NCBI RefSeq assembly: GCF_030704535.1
Contig: NC_081815.1
Span: forward strand, 2,495,001 to 2,559,000
DNA: 64,000 nucleotides
Direction: 5' to 3'
From: Vitis vinifera
Taxonomy: Eukaryota; Streptophyta; Magnoliopsida; Vitales; Vitaceae
The notes below the pieces were generated by a model. That model did not search any database and had not been told where the DNA came from. It saw only the letters and a program-made list of their open reading frames with translations. A program made the position numbers and the translations under genes. Below are positions 24,142-37,175 of the stretch, piece by piece; position 1 is the first letter of the stretch, and each line of letters begins with the position of its first letter.

Positions 24142-27100
24142 GTCTAGCCTGTTTTTCTTTTTCTACCCTCTTGTCTCTCATATTTTGTTTTTTGGGTTTT
24201 CTTCTACAGTGCAGTTTATACTTTGTGTACTTGGCTCTAGCAGTCATGGTGGTCGCTTTTATGGGTAATTTCTAATGAGCACTTTTCTTCATTTCCCTCG
24301 CTGTCTAGTTTTAAGGGGATTGTTTGGACATTCCGAGGAAATGGAATCAGTCTATTACTGATGTTTTCCGTGAGGTATAGACACATAAGTTGGTAGTGTA
24401 ATGGGGGGACATCACCACAATCACAATGACAAAAATAGGATGATGGGGCCTTTTTCATGAAATCCTGTGTTCTATTTTCGAAAGTTTTAAGAAGAATAAA
24501 TAGTCATTTAATGCTATCAAGCACACAATGGACTGATTCAATTTCCTCCTCCATCCGAAGTAATCCTTGAATAAATTGGACAAAAATGAGATGGGTCTTA
24601 GACTAAATTTCGAAGGACTAATGCTTGCAGAAGGGTATTGCTGGAGTCGAACAAGTGAACGCCAGGTGCTAAGGATTCGATACAAGTACTTGGAAGCTGT
24701 TCTCAGACAAGAAGTAGGGTTTTTTGATTCACAAGAAGCAACTACTTCAGAGATCATCAACAGCATATCGAAAGATACTTCTCTTATACAAGAAGTTCTT
24801 AGTGAGAAGGTACTTACATCAGATCTGAAATATTCATGATTTGTCGGCTTCTCTTTTCTGGATGCATGTTTTCAAGTAGTTTAAGTTCTAAATCTACTTA
24901 TGATCAGAGAGTGTAGTTTTCCATCATAATCAATAAGTTGAACTTGTTGATTTCAACATCATTGTTTTCCTTTCAGGTTCCCACATTTCTGATGCATGCA
25001 TCAGTATTCATCTCAGGACTTGCATTTGCCACTTACTTCTCATGGAGGCTGTCTTTAGTAGCCTTCCCACTGCTACTTCTACTGATTATTCCCGGCATGG
25101 TTTATGGAAAGTACTTATTGTATTTGTCCAAGAAGTGCTTCAAGGAATATGGCAAAGCAAACAGCATTGTTGAGCAGGCTCTAAGCTCCATAAAAACAGT
25201 TTACTCCTTCACTGCTGAGAGGAGAATTGTTGAAAGATATTCAGCAATATTGGATAAAACAACTAGTCTGGGAATCAAGCAAGGGATTGCCAAAGGTCTT
25301 GCTGTAGGAAGTACAGGGCTTTCCTTTGCAATATGGGCTTTCCTCTCTTGGTATGGAAGTCGGTTGGTTATGTACAAAGGCGAAAGCGGAGGGCGGATTT
25401 ATGCAGCTGGCATTTCCTTCATCTTGGGTGGACTGTATGTGGTTTCCTTTCATCAAATTTGCTTTTCATATTTTACTTTTTTAAGCTTTTGATTTCTGAT
25501 TGTTATATCATTGTCTGAAAATAAAGCAGAATAAGAGTTTGGAAAGTACTAGTGGCTCTTCAACTAAACTAGGGTTTTTCAATGTTACTACTAGTATCAG
25601 TAGTATGGCATTAGCAATTTTGCTCACTTCTTTAACAATCCAAGCTCTTTAGCTTTTGGGTGAGCCCTACTTTAATATGGTATCAGATTTTTACCTTTTA
25701 GAGGTCTTGGGTTTGGATTCCTTTTTTTTGTTGTTTCCCATTTCCTTAGTGCCCCTAGAGAATTAGTTGTCAAAGAATTTGCAAATTCATTGTATGTACT
25801 GCTCCATTTGCTGCTATTTGTCTTCAAAACTTTGCAGAGAATAATGGTATATACCAAAACCTTACTGCAACCGTGTGCTTTTGATAGAAGTTATGGTTGA
25901 AGATAAACATTTTCCTGTTGATATCAATCCGGTTCCACATGCTATGCTTATGTGATCTTTTGCATTACCCATCATGGGCTTTACATGTCTTCTTTAATTT
26001 ACTCTTACTGGGATAGTTAATTAAAGGCGATGAACAATGAAACCAACCCACAACTTGATCAATCTATATGCCAAATGATAGGAGAAAGCAGCAAGTGGAA
26101 TGAAAGAAAAAGATATCAACTGTATAAGAGAGGATGTAGTACAAGTAATGGAAGTGAATGTTTGCTTCCAAATTAACTTCCTAACCTTATGCAATGAACG
26201 CAATGCAGATCCCTTGGAATGGCACTCCCGGATGTGAAGTACTTCACAGAAGCTTCAGTTGCAGCAACACGAATATTTGATAGGATCGATCGAATTCCAG
26301 AAATTGACGGTGAAGATGACAAGGGGCTTGTATTAGACAAAATTCTAGGTGAACTAGAATTCGAGCATGTCAATTTCACGTACCCTTCTCGCCCCGATTC
26401 CATAGTCCTCAAAGACTTCAATCTTAAAGTCCAAGCAGGAAAAACTGTAGCTCTTGTTGGTGCAAGTGGAAGTGGTAAATCCACTGCAATTGCATTGCTG
26501 CAACGTTTTTATGATGCAGACCATGGAGTGATCCGGATTGATGGTGTGGATATAAGGACATTACAGTTGAAATGGATAAGAGGGAAAATGGGTCTTGTCA
26601 GTCAAGAACACGCACTCTTTGGGACCTCAATAAAGGAGAATATTATTTTTGGGAAGCCTAATGCCACCATGGATGAAGTCGTGGCCGCAGCCATGGCTGC
26701 AAATGCTCATAATTTCATACGGCAACTCCCAGAAGGGTATGAAACCAAGGTGGGTTCATGACATCTTTTTTATTGAAGTACCATGGTTCTATCTTTAATC
26801 TCCTGATCATCTAATCAGAAAGATGGAACAGGTTGGTGAGAGAGGGGCACTTTTATCTGGAGGACAAAAGCAGCGGATCGCCATAGCCAGAGCCATTATC
26901 AAGAACCCTGTGATTCTCCTACTAGATGAAGCCACTAGTGCTCTTGATTCTGAATCTGAAACACTGGTCCAAAATGCACTTGATCAAGCTTCCATGGGAA
27001 GAACCACACTGGTACAGTACCTTTCTTATTGGTGAATATTAGTCCTCTTAGGATTTAATCAAGAATAGAATAAGAACCAGCTGACTTTATCTCTTTTTCT

Positions 27101-29374
27101 CATTGAATATGATCAGGTAGTTGCCCACAAGCTTGCCACAGTAAGAAATGCAGATCTCATAGCAGTCATGAATGGTGGTTGCGTCATTGAAATAGGTTCA
27201 CATCATGATCTTATCAACAAGAAAAATGGTCACTATGCAAAACTTGCAAAAATGCAGAGACAATTCAGCTGTGATGACCAAGAACAGAATTCCGAAACAT
27301 GGATTTCTTCGGTTGCAAGAAGCAGTGCCGGCAGGCCAAGCACAGCCACATCAAGTCCAGCACTCTTTGCTTCACCATTACCTGATGACAATCCAAAACC
27401 AGCCATATCTCACCACCCTCCTTCCTTCTCCCGTCTTCTCTCTTTAAACTCTCCTGAATGGAAGCAAGGTTTGATTGGAAGCCTCTCAGCTATAGCCTTT
27501 GGGGCAGTGCAACCTGTCTATGCCTTAACCATAGGTGGAATGATTTCAGCTTTCTTCTTACCAAGTCATGCTGAAATTCGTGCCCGAGTTGAAACATATT
27601 CTCTTATTTTCTCCTCACTTACCTTGATTTCCATCATTTTGAATCTGATACAACATTATAATTTTGCTTATATGGGTGCTCATCTAACAAAGAGAATCCG
27701 ATTGAGTATGCTCAACAAAATCTTGACCTTTGAGGCCGCTTGGTTTGATGAAGAACAGAACTCGAGCGGGGTCTTATGCTCCAGACTGAGTAATGAAGCA
27801 TCCATTGTTAAATCCCTTGTTGCTGATAGAGTCTCTCTTTTGGTTCAAACCACTTCGTCTGTAACCATTGCAATGGTGCTGGGGCTGGCTGTGGCTTGGA
27901 AGCTTGCGCTTGTTATGATAGCTGTCCAACCTCTCACAATTCTATGCTTTTATACCAGGAAAGTTCTGCTTTCTAATATTTCAAATAATGTAGTTGAAGC
28001 ACAGAACCAAAGCACACAAATTGCGGTAGAAGCCGTCTATAATCATAGAATTGTGACTTCATTTGGAAGTGTGGGAAAGGTCCTTCAGCTTTTTGATGAG
28101 GCCCAGGAGGAGCCGAGGAAGGAAGCAATGAAGAAATCATGGCTAGCAGGAATTGGCATGGGGTCTGCACTCTGCCTAACTTTTATGTCTTGGGCTCTGG
28201 ACTTTTGGTATGGAGGAAAACTTGTGGAATCTGGGCAGATATCTGCTGGGGATGTGTTCAAGACATTTTTCGTGTTGGTAAGTACTGGCAAGGTCATCGC
28301 TGATGCTGGGAGCATGACTTCTGATCTAGCAAAGGGCTCAACAGCTGTTGCATCAGTATTCGAGATTCTTGATCGGCAATCATTAATTCCAGGGTCTTAC
28401 AATGTAAGTTGTGTCTTCGTTGATTCTCATCAATACTCTCAAATGGAGGTTCTCCAGTTTCTAGTTTATTTTTGCTTAAACTTAAAGCTTAGACTATGCC
28501 GGACTTACTGGTTTGAATTGTATTTAGGCGGGGGACAACATGGCCGGAACCAAGTTAGAGAAGATGTCTGGTGGGATAGAGATAAAGAAGGTTGATTTTG
28601 CATACCCAAGCCGGAAGGAGAGCCTAGTGCTGCGCCAATTTTGCTTGGAAGTGAAACCAGGCACAAGCATCGGACTCGTCGGGAAAAGCGGGTGTGGGAA
28701 ATCAACCGTGATTGGATTGATTCAGAGATTTTATGATGCTGATAAGGGGACAGTGAAGGTGGACGGAGTTGACATAAGGGAACTTGATCTTGGATGGTAT
28801 AGAATGCACATGGCCCTGGTTAGCCAAGAACCTGTAATATATTCAGGCAGCATTCGTGACAACATTCTGTTTGGAAAGCTTGATGCATCAGAGAATGAGG
28901 TGGTGGAGGCTGCCAGAGCTGCCAACGCTCACGAATTTATCTCGTAAGTACATACAATTTGATACTGCAATGTAGTAGTGGGAACTTGGTTACCTGACAT
29001 GGATTCTTTCACTCTTGCGTAGGTCACTAAAAGATGGATACGAGACTGAATGCGGGGAGAGAGGGGTACAGTTATCAGGGGGGCAGAAGCAGAGAATAAC
29101 GATTGCAAGGGCGATAATCCGAAACCCGATAGTACTATTACTAGATGAGGCAACAAGTGCTCTGGATGTACAATCAGAGCAAGTTGTGCAGGAGGCATTG
29201 GACAGAATCATGGTTGGAAGAACTACAATTGTGGTGGCACACAGGCTCAACACAATAAAGAAGTTGGACTCAATTGCTTTTGTCTCAGAAGGGAAGGTGG
29301 TGGAACGTGGAACCTATGCTCAACTAAAAAGCAAACGAGGTGCCTTCTTCAATCTTGCCAGCCTTCAGAAGTAG
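23837..29374 (+). CDS. ABC transporter B family, full-size MDR/P-glycoprotein type (ABCB15-like), complete, 9 exons
   Basis: Full ABC exporter of the plant ABCB (MDR) group, expected in the plasma membrane; members move auxin and other small molecules, but substrate cannot be read from sequence. Exons: 23837-24085, 24210-24264, 24631-24809, 24977-25434, 26209-26749, 26832-27011, 27117-28403, 28528-28943, 29023-29374, joining to 1238 aa, normal for the family. Order is TMD1-NBD1-linker-TMD2-NBD2. NBD1: Walker [10 protein letters not shown] (398-406), signature LSGGQ (502-506), Walker [15 protein letters not shown]-loop [12 protein letters not shown]2: Walker [10 protein letters not shown] (1035-1043), signature LSGGQ (1139-1143), [22 protein letters not shown]. 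Both ATP sites look intact. Oddity: the NBD1 Q-loop reads VSQEHALF where EPALF is usual. The N-terminus [43 protein letters not shown] resembles ABCB15-type proteins. Confidence 0.95.
24105..24138. repeat. (CT)n microsatellite in ABCB intron 1
   Basis: About 17 uninterrupted TC units sit in the 124-base first intron, supplying pyrimidine-rich sequence some 70 bases before its acceptor at 24209. Length variation could affect splicing (inference). Confidence 0.9.
25540..25880. repeat. Retroelement-like relic in ABCB intron 4
   Basis: TATGGTATCAGA at about 25676-25687 resembles the primer-binding core TGGTATCAGA complementary to initiator tRNA-Met, used by many plant LTR elements. AGGTCTTGGGTTTGGATTCC follows. 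No LTR pair or coding domain was found. Weak call. Confidence 0.25.
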
Positions 29375-29636
29375 CTTATAGATATAGATACTTCAAAAGT
29401 CTTGTAATGGTGTTGGGCTGCATGTTGAGCTCTGAAAGATGGTGGGGGACCCCTCAGTTTAGTATGAGAAGCCCTTCTTGCCTGAGGGATTACATATCTT
29501 GTAGTATTAGGTGGCTTATTGCAGCTCAATGAAACCCCTTCAATAAAGAACTTGTTGGTTCCTCTGATTTCAGAGTCCAGTGGATCAGTTATAAGAGGCT
29601 AAAGGTGGAGATCAATTAGCAACATAAGCACTTAGA

Positions 29637-29830
29637 TAGTGTTTGTTTTTTGACTGAATAAATCAGTCAGGAATATTCAGCTAAAAGTACTTTATTGATA
29701 TTAACCAACACAATTAAAGTGAACTTGTTACCAATAAGTTTAATTTAATTATGTTGATTGATGTCAATGATTTACTTTTAGTTGAATAGAAAAAAACCAA
29801 AATTTTTATTCAACCAAAAGCAAACACCAG
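29637..29830. mobile_element. MITE downstream of ABCB, same end family as 15563-15698
   Basis: The left end GTGTTTGTTTTTTGACTGAA pairs with the right end TTCAACCAAAAGCAAACACC. The interior also folds imperfectly, with TACTTTATTGATATT / ATTGATGTCAATGATTTACT arms. Non-coding. Confidence 0.7.
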
Positions 29831-30669
29831 CTTAATGAAAAGCTTGAAAAACTTGGGCTTAAACCCATGTCAAATAACTCTCTGGCTCAATAAAATTTTA
29901 TTCACTATGATACAATCAGTTGGCTTTTGCCTCGTGGGAATCTCCATTGAACAATGTGGTTATGATAGAAGGTGATTAGTTAAAATTAACGGTTGTATTT
30001 AGTCTATACACAAGAAAGGGAATGATAATACAACTGAATCATAATAACAAATAAAAGAGGGGAATTATGGTAGGCAAATGAATTTCACTCTTCTTTAGGA
30101 TAACCTCGTTTGGACTTGGTGGAACCCATACATTTATGGATACTGATAATATTTTTCATTAAAAAATATTATAGTTTAATAAACTCATTAACAAACACAA
30201 AAAACAATCCTATATTTATATATACTAATCGTATGTAGATTGTAGAGATTCATGATTAAATTAGGGCTTCTAAATGATATGAGAAACCTACTTCAATAAT
30301 AAATTTTAATATTTCTCATATTTTCCTAAAATTTTTCTAATTTGACTTTAATTTGGATTAATATTTTCTAAAGTCTCCCTTAAGCCAAGCTTTAAAGTCA
30401 ATCATACCAAGTACCATCGTTAACTTTTCAAATGCATTTATTTTTAGTGGCTCTCTAGATATATCTATAACGCAATTTTATTTTATTTTTGTTTAAAAAT
30501 TTAAGCTTGATTTTACCATTTTTCATACATTCAAACTTGACAGTTATATTTGTTTCAACTATAAACACCAGATTCTTTGTCAATGTAATAGTAGATTTAT
30601 AATCCTTATGGAATCTTTTTTGTTTATGCTTTAACTCACTTTGGACTAAAAACATAACATGTATATGGC

Positions 30670-30980
30670 TCTAGTCAAAGACCATGACTAAAGGCAAAAG
30701 GAGCATGACTATAAGATAGATAATAAATACAAAAGATTATGACAATGGATAACATTAGTAGTGCAGAAGACTATAGCCGCAATCAATTCTTCTATGACTA
30801 AAGGGGTCTTTTTTTTTTTAACTTCAAACATGTTTTGATTGCGACCAAAAGGGATGATATAGCTACTTATGTTTAGGTCATGACTAAAAGCCCTTTTAGT
30901 TGTCAACATGTCTTAGCCATAGCAAAAAATGTTGATGTAGTTGTATATATGTTCTAGCCATGGCCAAAAGAGGAGGGTAA
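30670..30980. repeat. Cluster of degenerate CATGACTAAAAG-type motifs
   Basis: Variants of a 12-base core recur: CATGACTAAAGG, TATGACTAAAGG, GCGACCAAAAGG, CATGACTAAAAG and CCATGGCCAAAAG. One is followed by its own inverse (CTAAAAGCCCTTTTAG). Clustered short motifs like this are typical of sub-terminal regions of CACTA-type DNA transposons. No CACTA terminus was found, so that link is inference. Confidence 0.45.
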
Positions 30981-33900
30981 TTATGAATAAGGTTTTTTAA
31001 AGTAATTTTTTTATTGAAATTCTTAAACTACTTTATTATGTTAGATGATAACTATAAATTCAAGTATTATAATAAATCATTAAAATATAATTGCAGAACA
31101 TTCATTCGTAAATCAAGTTTTTTTTTACTAGTTATGAATTTCTTTGAATAATTATATATGAAATTGAAGTCCTCAAATATAAAGTATGCTACTCCTTTTC
31201 CTCCTCACATGAAACAAAGAACTAATGAAAAGAAAATCAACTTTTCTCCTCACATGTAGCCAACCATTTCCATAACTAGTCATTAATGTTTTAGCAGATT
31301 TATTTCAATAAAAAAAATTGAAGTAATTCTCATATGTTATTATGAATATAACTTGCAATTCTTGAATACAAATGTGCTAGGTTTATGTGTTAATTAATTT
31401 AAGTTGAACTCCCTAGAGAAAGATGTGAGAGTGTGAATTAGGTGTTGGTTTTTGTCTTTATTAAAAAAAACAATTTTTAACAAATATAAACATATAAGAA
31501 TGCAAGTGACAAATCAATTATTAGTAAAAATGCTTCTTAAAATATCATTAATTCTCTTATATTGTCTTTTTATGGTAAGACAACATTAGCATCATATCAA
31601 AATGTTATTGCTTTGATGACCAATTGCATTGTAATTCAACTTTTTCTTAGTAACTTGGTTGGTCCTCTAATATGGTATTGTGATTTACTACTCTCTATCA
31701 TGGACTTTTAACTTTCTTGTTGGAATCTCTGGATTAATCCATTCTAAGCTCGAATCATTAGGTTGCATGCAAAACTATCTTAGGATATTAGATTTATACT
31801 ACACAAGCATTTAAAATGAATAATATTCTTAGATCTAGTGACAAGAATAACATACTTGTGATTCAGATGTTCCTAAATTGATTCTAATCAGTAAGGAGTG
31901 CAGTGTAGATTTTGAATACCTCATGATTTTTCACCCAATAGCGCTCTTTCATTTACTCTTAGTACTGGAGGTAGTGAAAGCCTCATAAAAGGATGGAGGA
32001 TAGGGTTTTTCTATCTTTACAATAAATAGAAAGACTAAGCTAAAGTCTTAACCCTTTAAGGTGGGTTTATATAAGCTTTCATTGAGCTTAAGTGATTTGA
32101 GCCCATCTTGGGCTTAGGTTACTTAATCCAACTCATTTGAGTCATGATTGATTAATTAGACTTATTAGATTTCAATTAATCAACTACCCAAATCTAGAGA
32201 GATCATTCTGTAATCTTTCATATCTACAAAAATGACCTTATACACACATGTGAATAAATAATTCAAATCTCTTAATAAACATGTCATTAAGGAATATGAG
32301 TTCAAATGGGAATCACTAGGACCCATAGAAAAATACTAGTTCTTTCATTATTCAATTTTAAAATTGATTTAACATCTTACTATAAAGAATTAACTACACT
32401 TTAGTATTCTATGATATTAGATTGTGATAGAATATTCTGGTTTGTGACCTATTAAAAGCTACATACAAGCTTCCCATGAATTAGTATTTGTAATTTAATT
32501 AGGTGAATGATATCAGTCTCTTAAAGTTACCTTTACCATCCTTGAGTTTCAGATTTTCTTATTATGTGAAACTTACATACTATATATCTTTAAGAGCATA
32601 TGTTAAATTCCACTTAAGAAATTATTATGACTATAAATTTCATGATTACGTGTCTTTAGGATCACTTAAAGGGATACACTATCTCAAATATCATGATGTC
32701 TATCTTAAAAATATCTATTACCACATGCCTTAATCAATAAGGACCTAATTAATAAGGAATATATAACTATCTTAAGGTCTTAATTATAGGTCAAAACTAT
32801 CGAAAACCTCAACACTAGCTTAATATTCTCTCAAAGTTAAGAGTTTATGCAACATAATAGTTTGATGAAGTCATAACTACCCAATAGTCAATATTATAAC
32901 TCATCTTAGTTTTTGTCCAATGTCTAACCATACACACTAGTACACTCATCATGAAAAACTCATCATGATGATTAAGATAAGTATCTAATTAGAAGGCTAT
33001 AATCTGGATAGATTGTTTAAGTTCATAAACCAATTGTGAATAAGTTATCAACTTGCAAAGAACCCATGACTTGAATATTCTATATAACTATTAATACACC
33101 TAAGTCATGTATAATGCAAGTGATTTAGGTCTGAATGCTTAAAATAGCTAATGCTTAAATATAGGATAGTAAAAGGAAAAACAAAATCATAATATAAATA
33201 TTAATTAATTTCATCAATTGTTACATCATGTCATGTTTTTAAGGACTTTATCTCAACATTTATTTGTCATTCTTGTCGAAGTTTTTGATGGTTCATTGTT
33301 TTTTGTACTTGATGTCTTAACTTCCTTGAGGTTCCTCTCCGACTTTCTCTTATGGCTTATTTTCAAAACCTTCATTTGATTGTTTCAAACATGATAGGAA
33401 ATTTCAATTCTTCAAGCTTAACCACCTTAGTGATGCTAATTGTTATAACTTCTAGGTAGTCAACTTTAGTGATCCTTGACTTCTCATAGATCTTGATCCT
33501 TAAAGTAGGATTAAATTATGATGTCTTAATTTTTATAGTTGTGGTTACTCTACTTTGTGAGCCCACTTATGACAAAATCTATAATCATGACTTGGTATGT
33601 TTTCTTTTGTCAACCAACTTGATTCAAAACCAATCAAATTTTGTATTCTTTTATTATGTTTTTTCATGATTTCTGCAATACCTTGATTTGTCAATCTCTA
33701 AGTACAATACATCAAACAAGTGGTCTTTGACTATAGAATACTTCAAACTACTAGTCCATGATTGTTTTTTTCTAATTCAAATTATAAAGAAATGGCTAAA
33801 AAATCTTTAAAAATATTACATATATATGTATGTATGTAACTACAATTAGGGGACTATAATAAAATAATAATAATAATAATGTATCCAAATATTTCCTAAT

Positions 33901-35740
33901 ACAAACCATAAAATCAAATATTGCAACATTTTTTAGAAAGCCTATAATAATAATAATAATAAAAGAACTACGTTAGGCTTGCCCTAATTAAAGAACATAA
34001 GACATAAGAGAACATAGGACCTATGCAAAAAAATGCTCTACCAAACAGTTCTTTAGACCAAAAACCCTAATATAAAAGTATTCAAACAAAAAAAAACATT
34101 AACACACAACCCTAGAATCCCTTTCTCAATCTCGCGATTTCTTCAACCTTTGTCATGCCTCTCACACACACTATTTCAGAGAGAGATGGGAGAGATTGGG
34201 AGTAAGGATCCCACTTTATAGAGTTCTAATGAGAACTCATAAGGGATGGCGGAAAATTAGATGGTGATAAAAGATAGTTTTTTTATGGCAACAAAGAAAG
34301 GGCGATAGTTTCGAGGTTTTTCTATCTGTAGCGATAACAAAGATTGTGATGATGATGAGTGATAAAGAGAGATGATTTGTGAAATTCTTTGATAAAGATT
34401 ACTATGATAAAGGTGAAGTACTTTAATTGGAGGCTATTTCAATCATTGGCGATGATCGACTTTGGCCATGGAGGTATAAGTCTCACTCTAGGTCAGTCTT
34501 CACTCCTTTATTACTATAAACAAACAACAATGTCCTTGAAGTTCTCTTGTCTTTCTTATTATTCAAAGGCATTAAAACTACATTGATTGCTAGCAAGATC
34601 TCATTTTGCTAAAATAATTGTTTTTCTTTAAAGAAAATGGTGTGGTTTGAATTCTTTGTTTAATTGTTTGTTGTTTCTCTATTTTCAATACGAATGACAA
34701 TTATGTTGTATCATATCGAGTTCATGTCATTATTGAGGTAAGAAATAATGAAATATTTAAAACCCTAGCATAAACTATCTAACAATTGTATTTGATTTCT
34801 TTGTTACAGCCTACACACATGTTTTATGAACCTATGACACAATAAGATTAATGTAACCTATTCAATGAATAGATTTGGTTAAATTGGGCTAAGTTGTATT
34901 TAAATTCATGTGCTTAATTTGTTAACTTATACAATATCTATCATAATTATGACATATTTTCATAATTAATGACTTACTTTACTTACTCAATACTTTATAT
35001 TTATATAATTTATGCACCATATGAATTAATAAAGTGTTGAATTAGTTCATTTCATCATAATTGCATCAACATGACATAATAATAAATTAACCATACGTAT
35101 GTTTCAACTTGTAATCATGTCAACATGATAGGGCTAATACATTCATGATATCTCAACAAGCCTAAACTTAATCTAAATTTGATAATTTAGTATCATTCTT
35201 GAGTCATGATAAAAATTGACACTCTAACCCTTATCAATGTTATTTCTTCTCTTTTCCAATTCTCAAAGCCAAATGTTGTAACAGACATTTACTTCTTGCT
35301 TCTTCAAATACAATACATTGTTAGTCATCTTTATTTCTTTAAATGAGTTTACCTTATTTTGTTTCTCCTATGTAATAAAATTATGATCCTATTATAACTT
35401 GTTGCAAAGCTCTTTAGAAAACAGTCGATTAAAAGCACCAAATATTGAAACACCCATTTGCTTCTCCTTTCTTCAAATGCAATATCATTTTGTTCATCAT
35501 TGTTTCTTTAAATAATCCTACTTTTATTCACGCATAAAAGTATATGAGGTCTTAGTATGCTTAGGTGAAGGAGAATCAAACAATTTACAAAGAAAAATGA
35601 AAAACAAATACAACTCCTAATCCTTAAAATATCTCAAATTTAAAATAAATGATTTTGATTGAAAGAAATAATCTATCTAAAATAATTTGACTTTTAGATT
35701 TAGGAATTTTAATGTTATCACTACTCCTTTAAGTAAGTGA

Positions 35741-36101
35741 GGTTTGTTTAGAAACTATTTTTGAAAATAATTTTCTCTATTATTTAGAACGATAAATAGT
35801 TTTCTAAGTTGAAAAACATGTTTGGAAAATTTGTTATTAATAATAGTTTTTTAAAATTTTATTTTGAAAATATATTCTTTGGAATAAATTTAAAAAATTT
35901 CAATTATTTTCTATCAAGTGTTTTGGGAATCAATTAAAAACATGGATAATGCTTTGGGAACTTTTGAGTACACAACGCCATCATTTAAAATAAGCTAAGG
36001 GAACTATATTTCACATTTGAGTTCTCAAATATAATTTTATTTTTAAATGAAATGAGATTTGTTTTTAACAATTTTTTTTTTTAAACATTATCAAACACAC
36101 C
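35741..36101. mobile_element. Possible MITE
   Basis: The left side GGTTTGTTTAGAAACTATTT and the right side ending ATCAAACACACC are loosely inverted. The interior has matching AAACTATTTTTGAAAATAAT and reversed segments. The ends are imperfect, so this is a weak call. Confidence 0.3.
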
Positions 36102-36971
36102 CTTAATCTCCTTATTTCCCTCACTCATATCATTATTGAACTACATTACATCTTGTATTCTCGTATCATTGTTTTCTTGTTTATTTTTTCATTTTCATAT
36201 TTGTTACTTGTTTCTTCATAACAAGCCCAATAGAGGACCATCACCAAAACATTCTACACGAAACAAACTCACACAAAATGCTGAGCCGAACAAGGTCATA
36301 ACCAAATTCGAACCCAAAACTAGACAACATGCCGAACTGACCCTTCACACAAATCCTTAGCTCTCTTCTGTTCTTGCTTACAATTTGTCTATCCCTCACC
36401 ATTGAGAGGTGAATGCAAATGGGAGCCAAAGCTCCTTTTTATATATATGGCATCAAGGGCAGCTTGGGCCTTGGAGAAGAGTACCTCGCATGGGGTTGAG
36501 ATGGGCAGCAGCGGATTGGTATTGGCCAACTTTGGTTTCCGGCAAGTCAGGTGGATTTTTGGCTGCAACAAGACACGTTGATGGACGACCATAGCAGTAA
36601 GGAGTCGGGACAAAGATTGGCAGCCAGGGTAATGAAAAGTAATTGGATAGGCAAGGCCCAAATTTAATTGAGATCGTAAGCATAAAGATAGGCATGCTAC
36701 CAACAATATCAATAGGGTGTTGGTCAAGCATCCTTTTGCTGATCAAGTTGGGTAATGGTCCATGGGAGCAGGTGTTAGGAAAACATCCTTCATTCATCAA
36801 GTCATGGCCAAATTTTCGGAAGAGATATATCAGGCACTCATGTCATTCCCAATACATAACTGCTCAGTCACACAGGAAGAGAAAGAAGAGAGAGAACAAA
36901 TACCAAATCTCAAACGCAACATGCAGTCTTCTTAACCATAACCAGGCCTTGTACCGAAACAAAACACACAG

Positions 36972-37115
36972 AAAGTCCCAGTGATCCCTAAAGCACTCAG
37001 AAAATCTAGTCACTGGAACACAAAACAAAACAAAACAAAACAAAAACACCCATAAAGTCTGATGATCCCTACACCATACAGAAAAGCTAGTCGCTAGAAC
37101 ACATAAAAGAAAACC
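36972..37115. repeat. Two tandem copies of a roughly 65-75-base unit
   Basis: AAAGTCCCAGTGATCCCTAA...GAAAATCTAGTCACTGGAACACAAAAC is followed by AAAGTCTGATGATCCCTACA...GAAAAGCTAGTCGCTAGAACACATAAA. The copies are separated by an (AAAAC)n run at about 37021-37046. They lie just beyond the stop codon of the AHP gene, probably in its 3' untranslated region. Confidence 0.75.
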
Positions 37116-37175
37116 AGCACAGGAATTCACTTATGACATGCTTCTAGTAGCTTTTCTCAGGTCCAACATGGCCAC

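Larger units (their letters stand above)
29375..37175. other. Long AT-rich spacer dominated by repeat relics
   Basis: It holds the ABCB 3' end (to about 29570, AATAAAG at about 29541), a MITE (29637-29830), a cluster of degenerate motifs (30670-30980), and retroelement-like AT-rich DNA without coding domains (about 31700-34100). AAT microsatellites lie near 33861-33880 and 33945-33962, and a possible MITE at about 35741-36101. A somewhat GC-richer stretch of unknown origin (about 36230-37150) follows. No gene could be supported in it. Confidence 0.5.

Noticed and set aside
36389-36800. Overlapping minus-strand frames of 112 and 115 codons
   Set aside because: No family similarity recognised and they overlap each other and plus-strand frames; kept only as an unexplained composition island.
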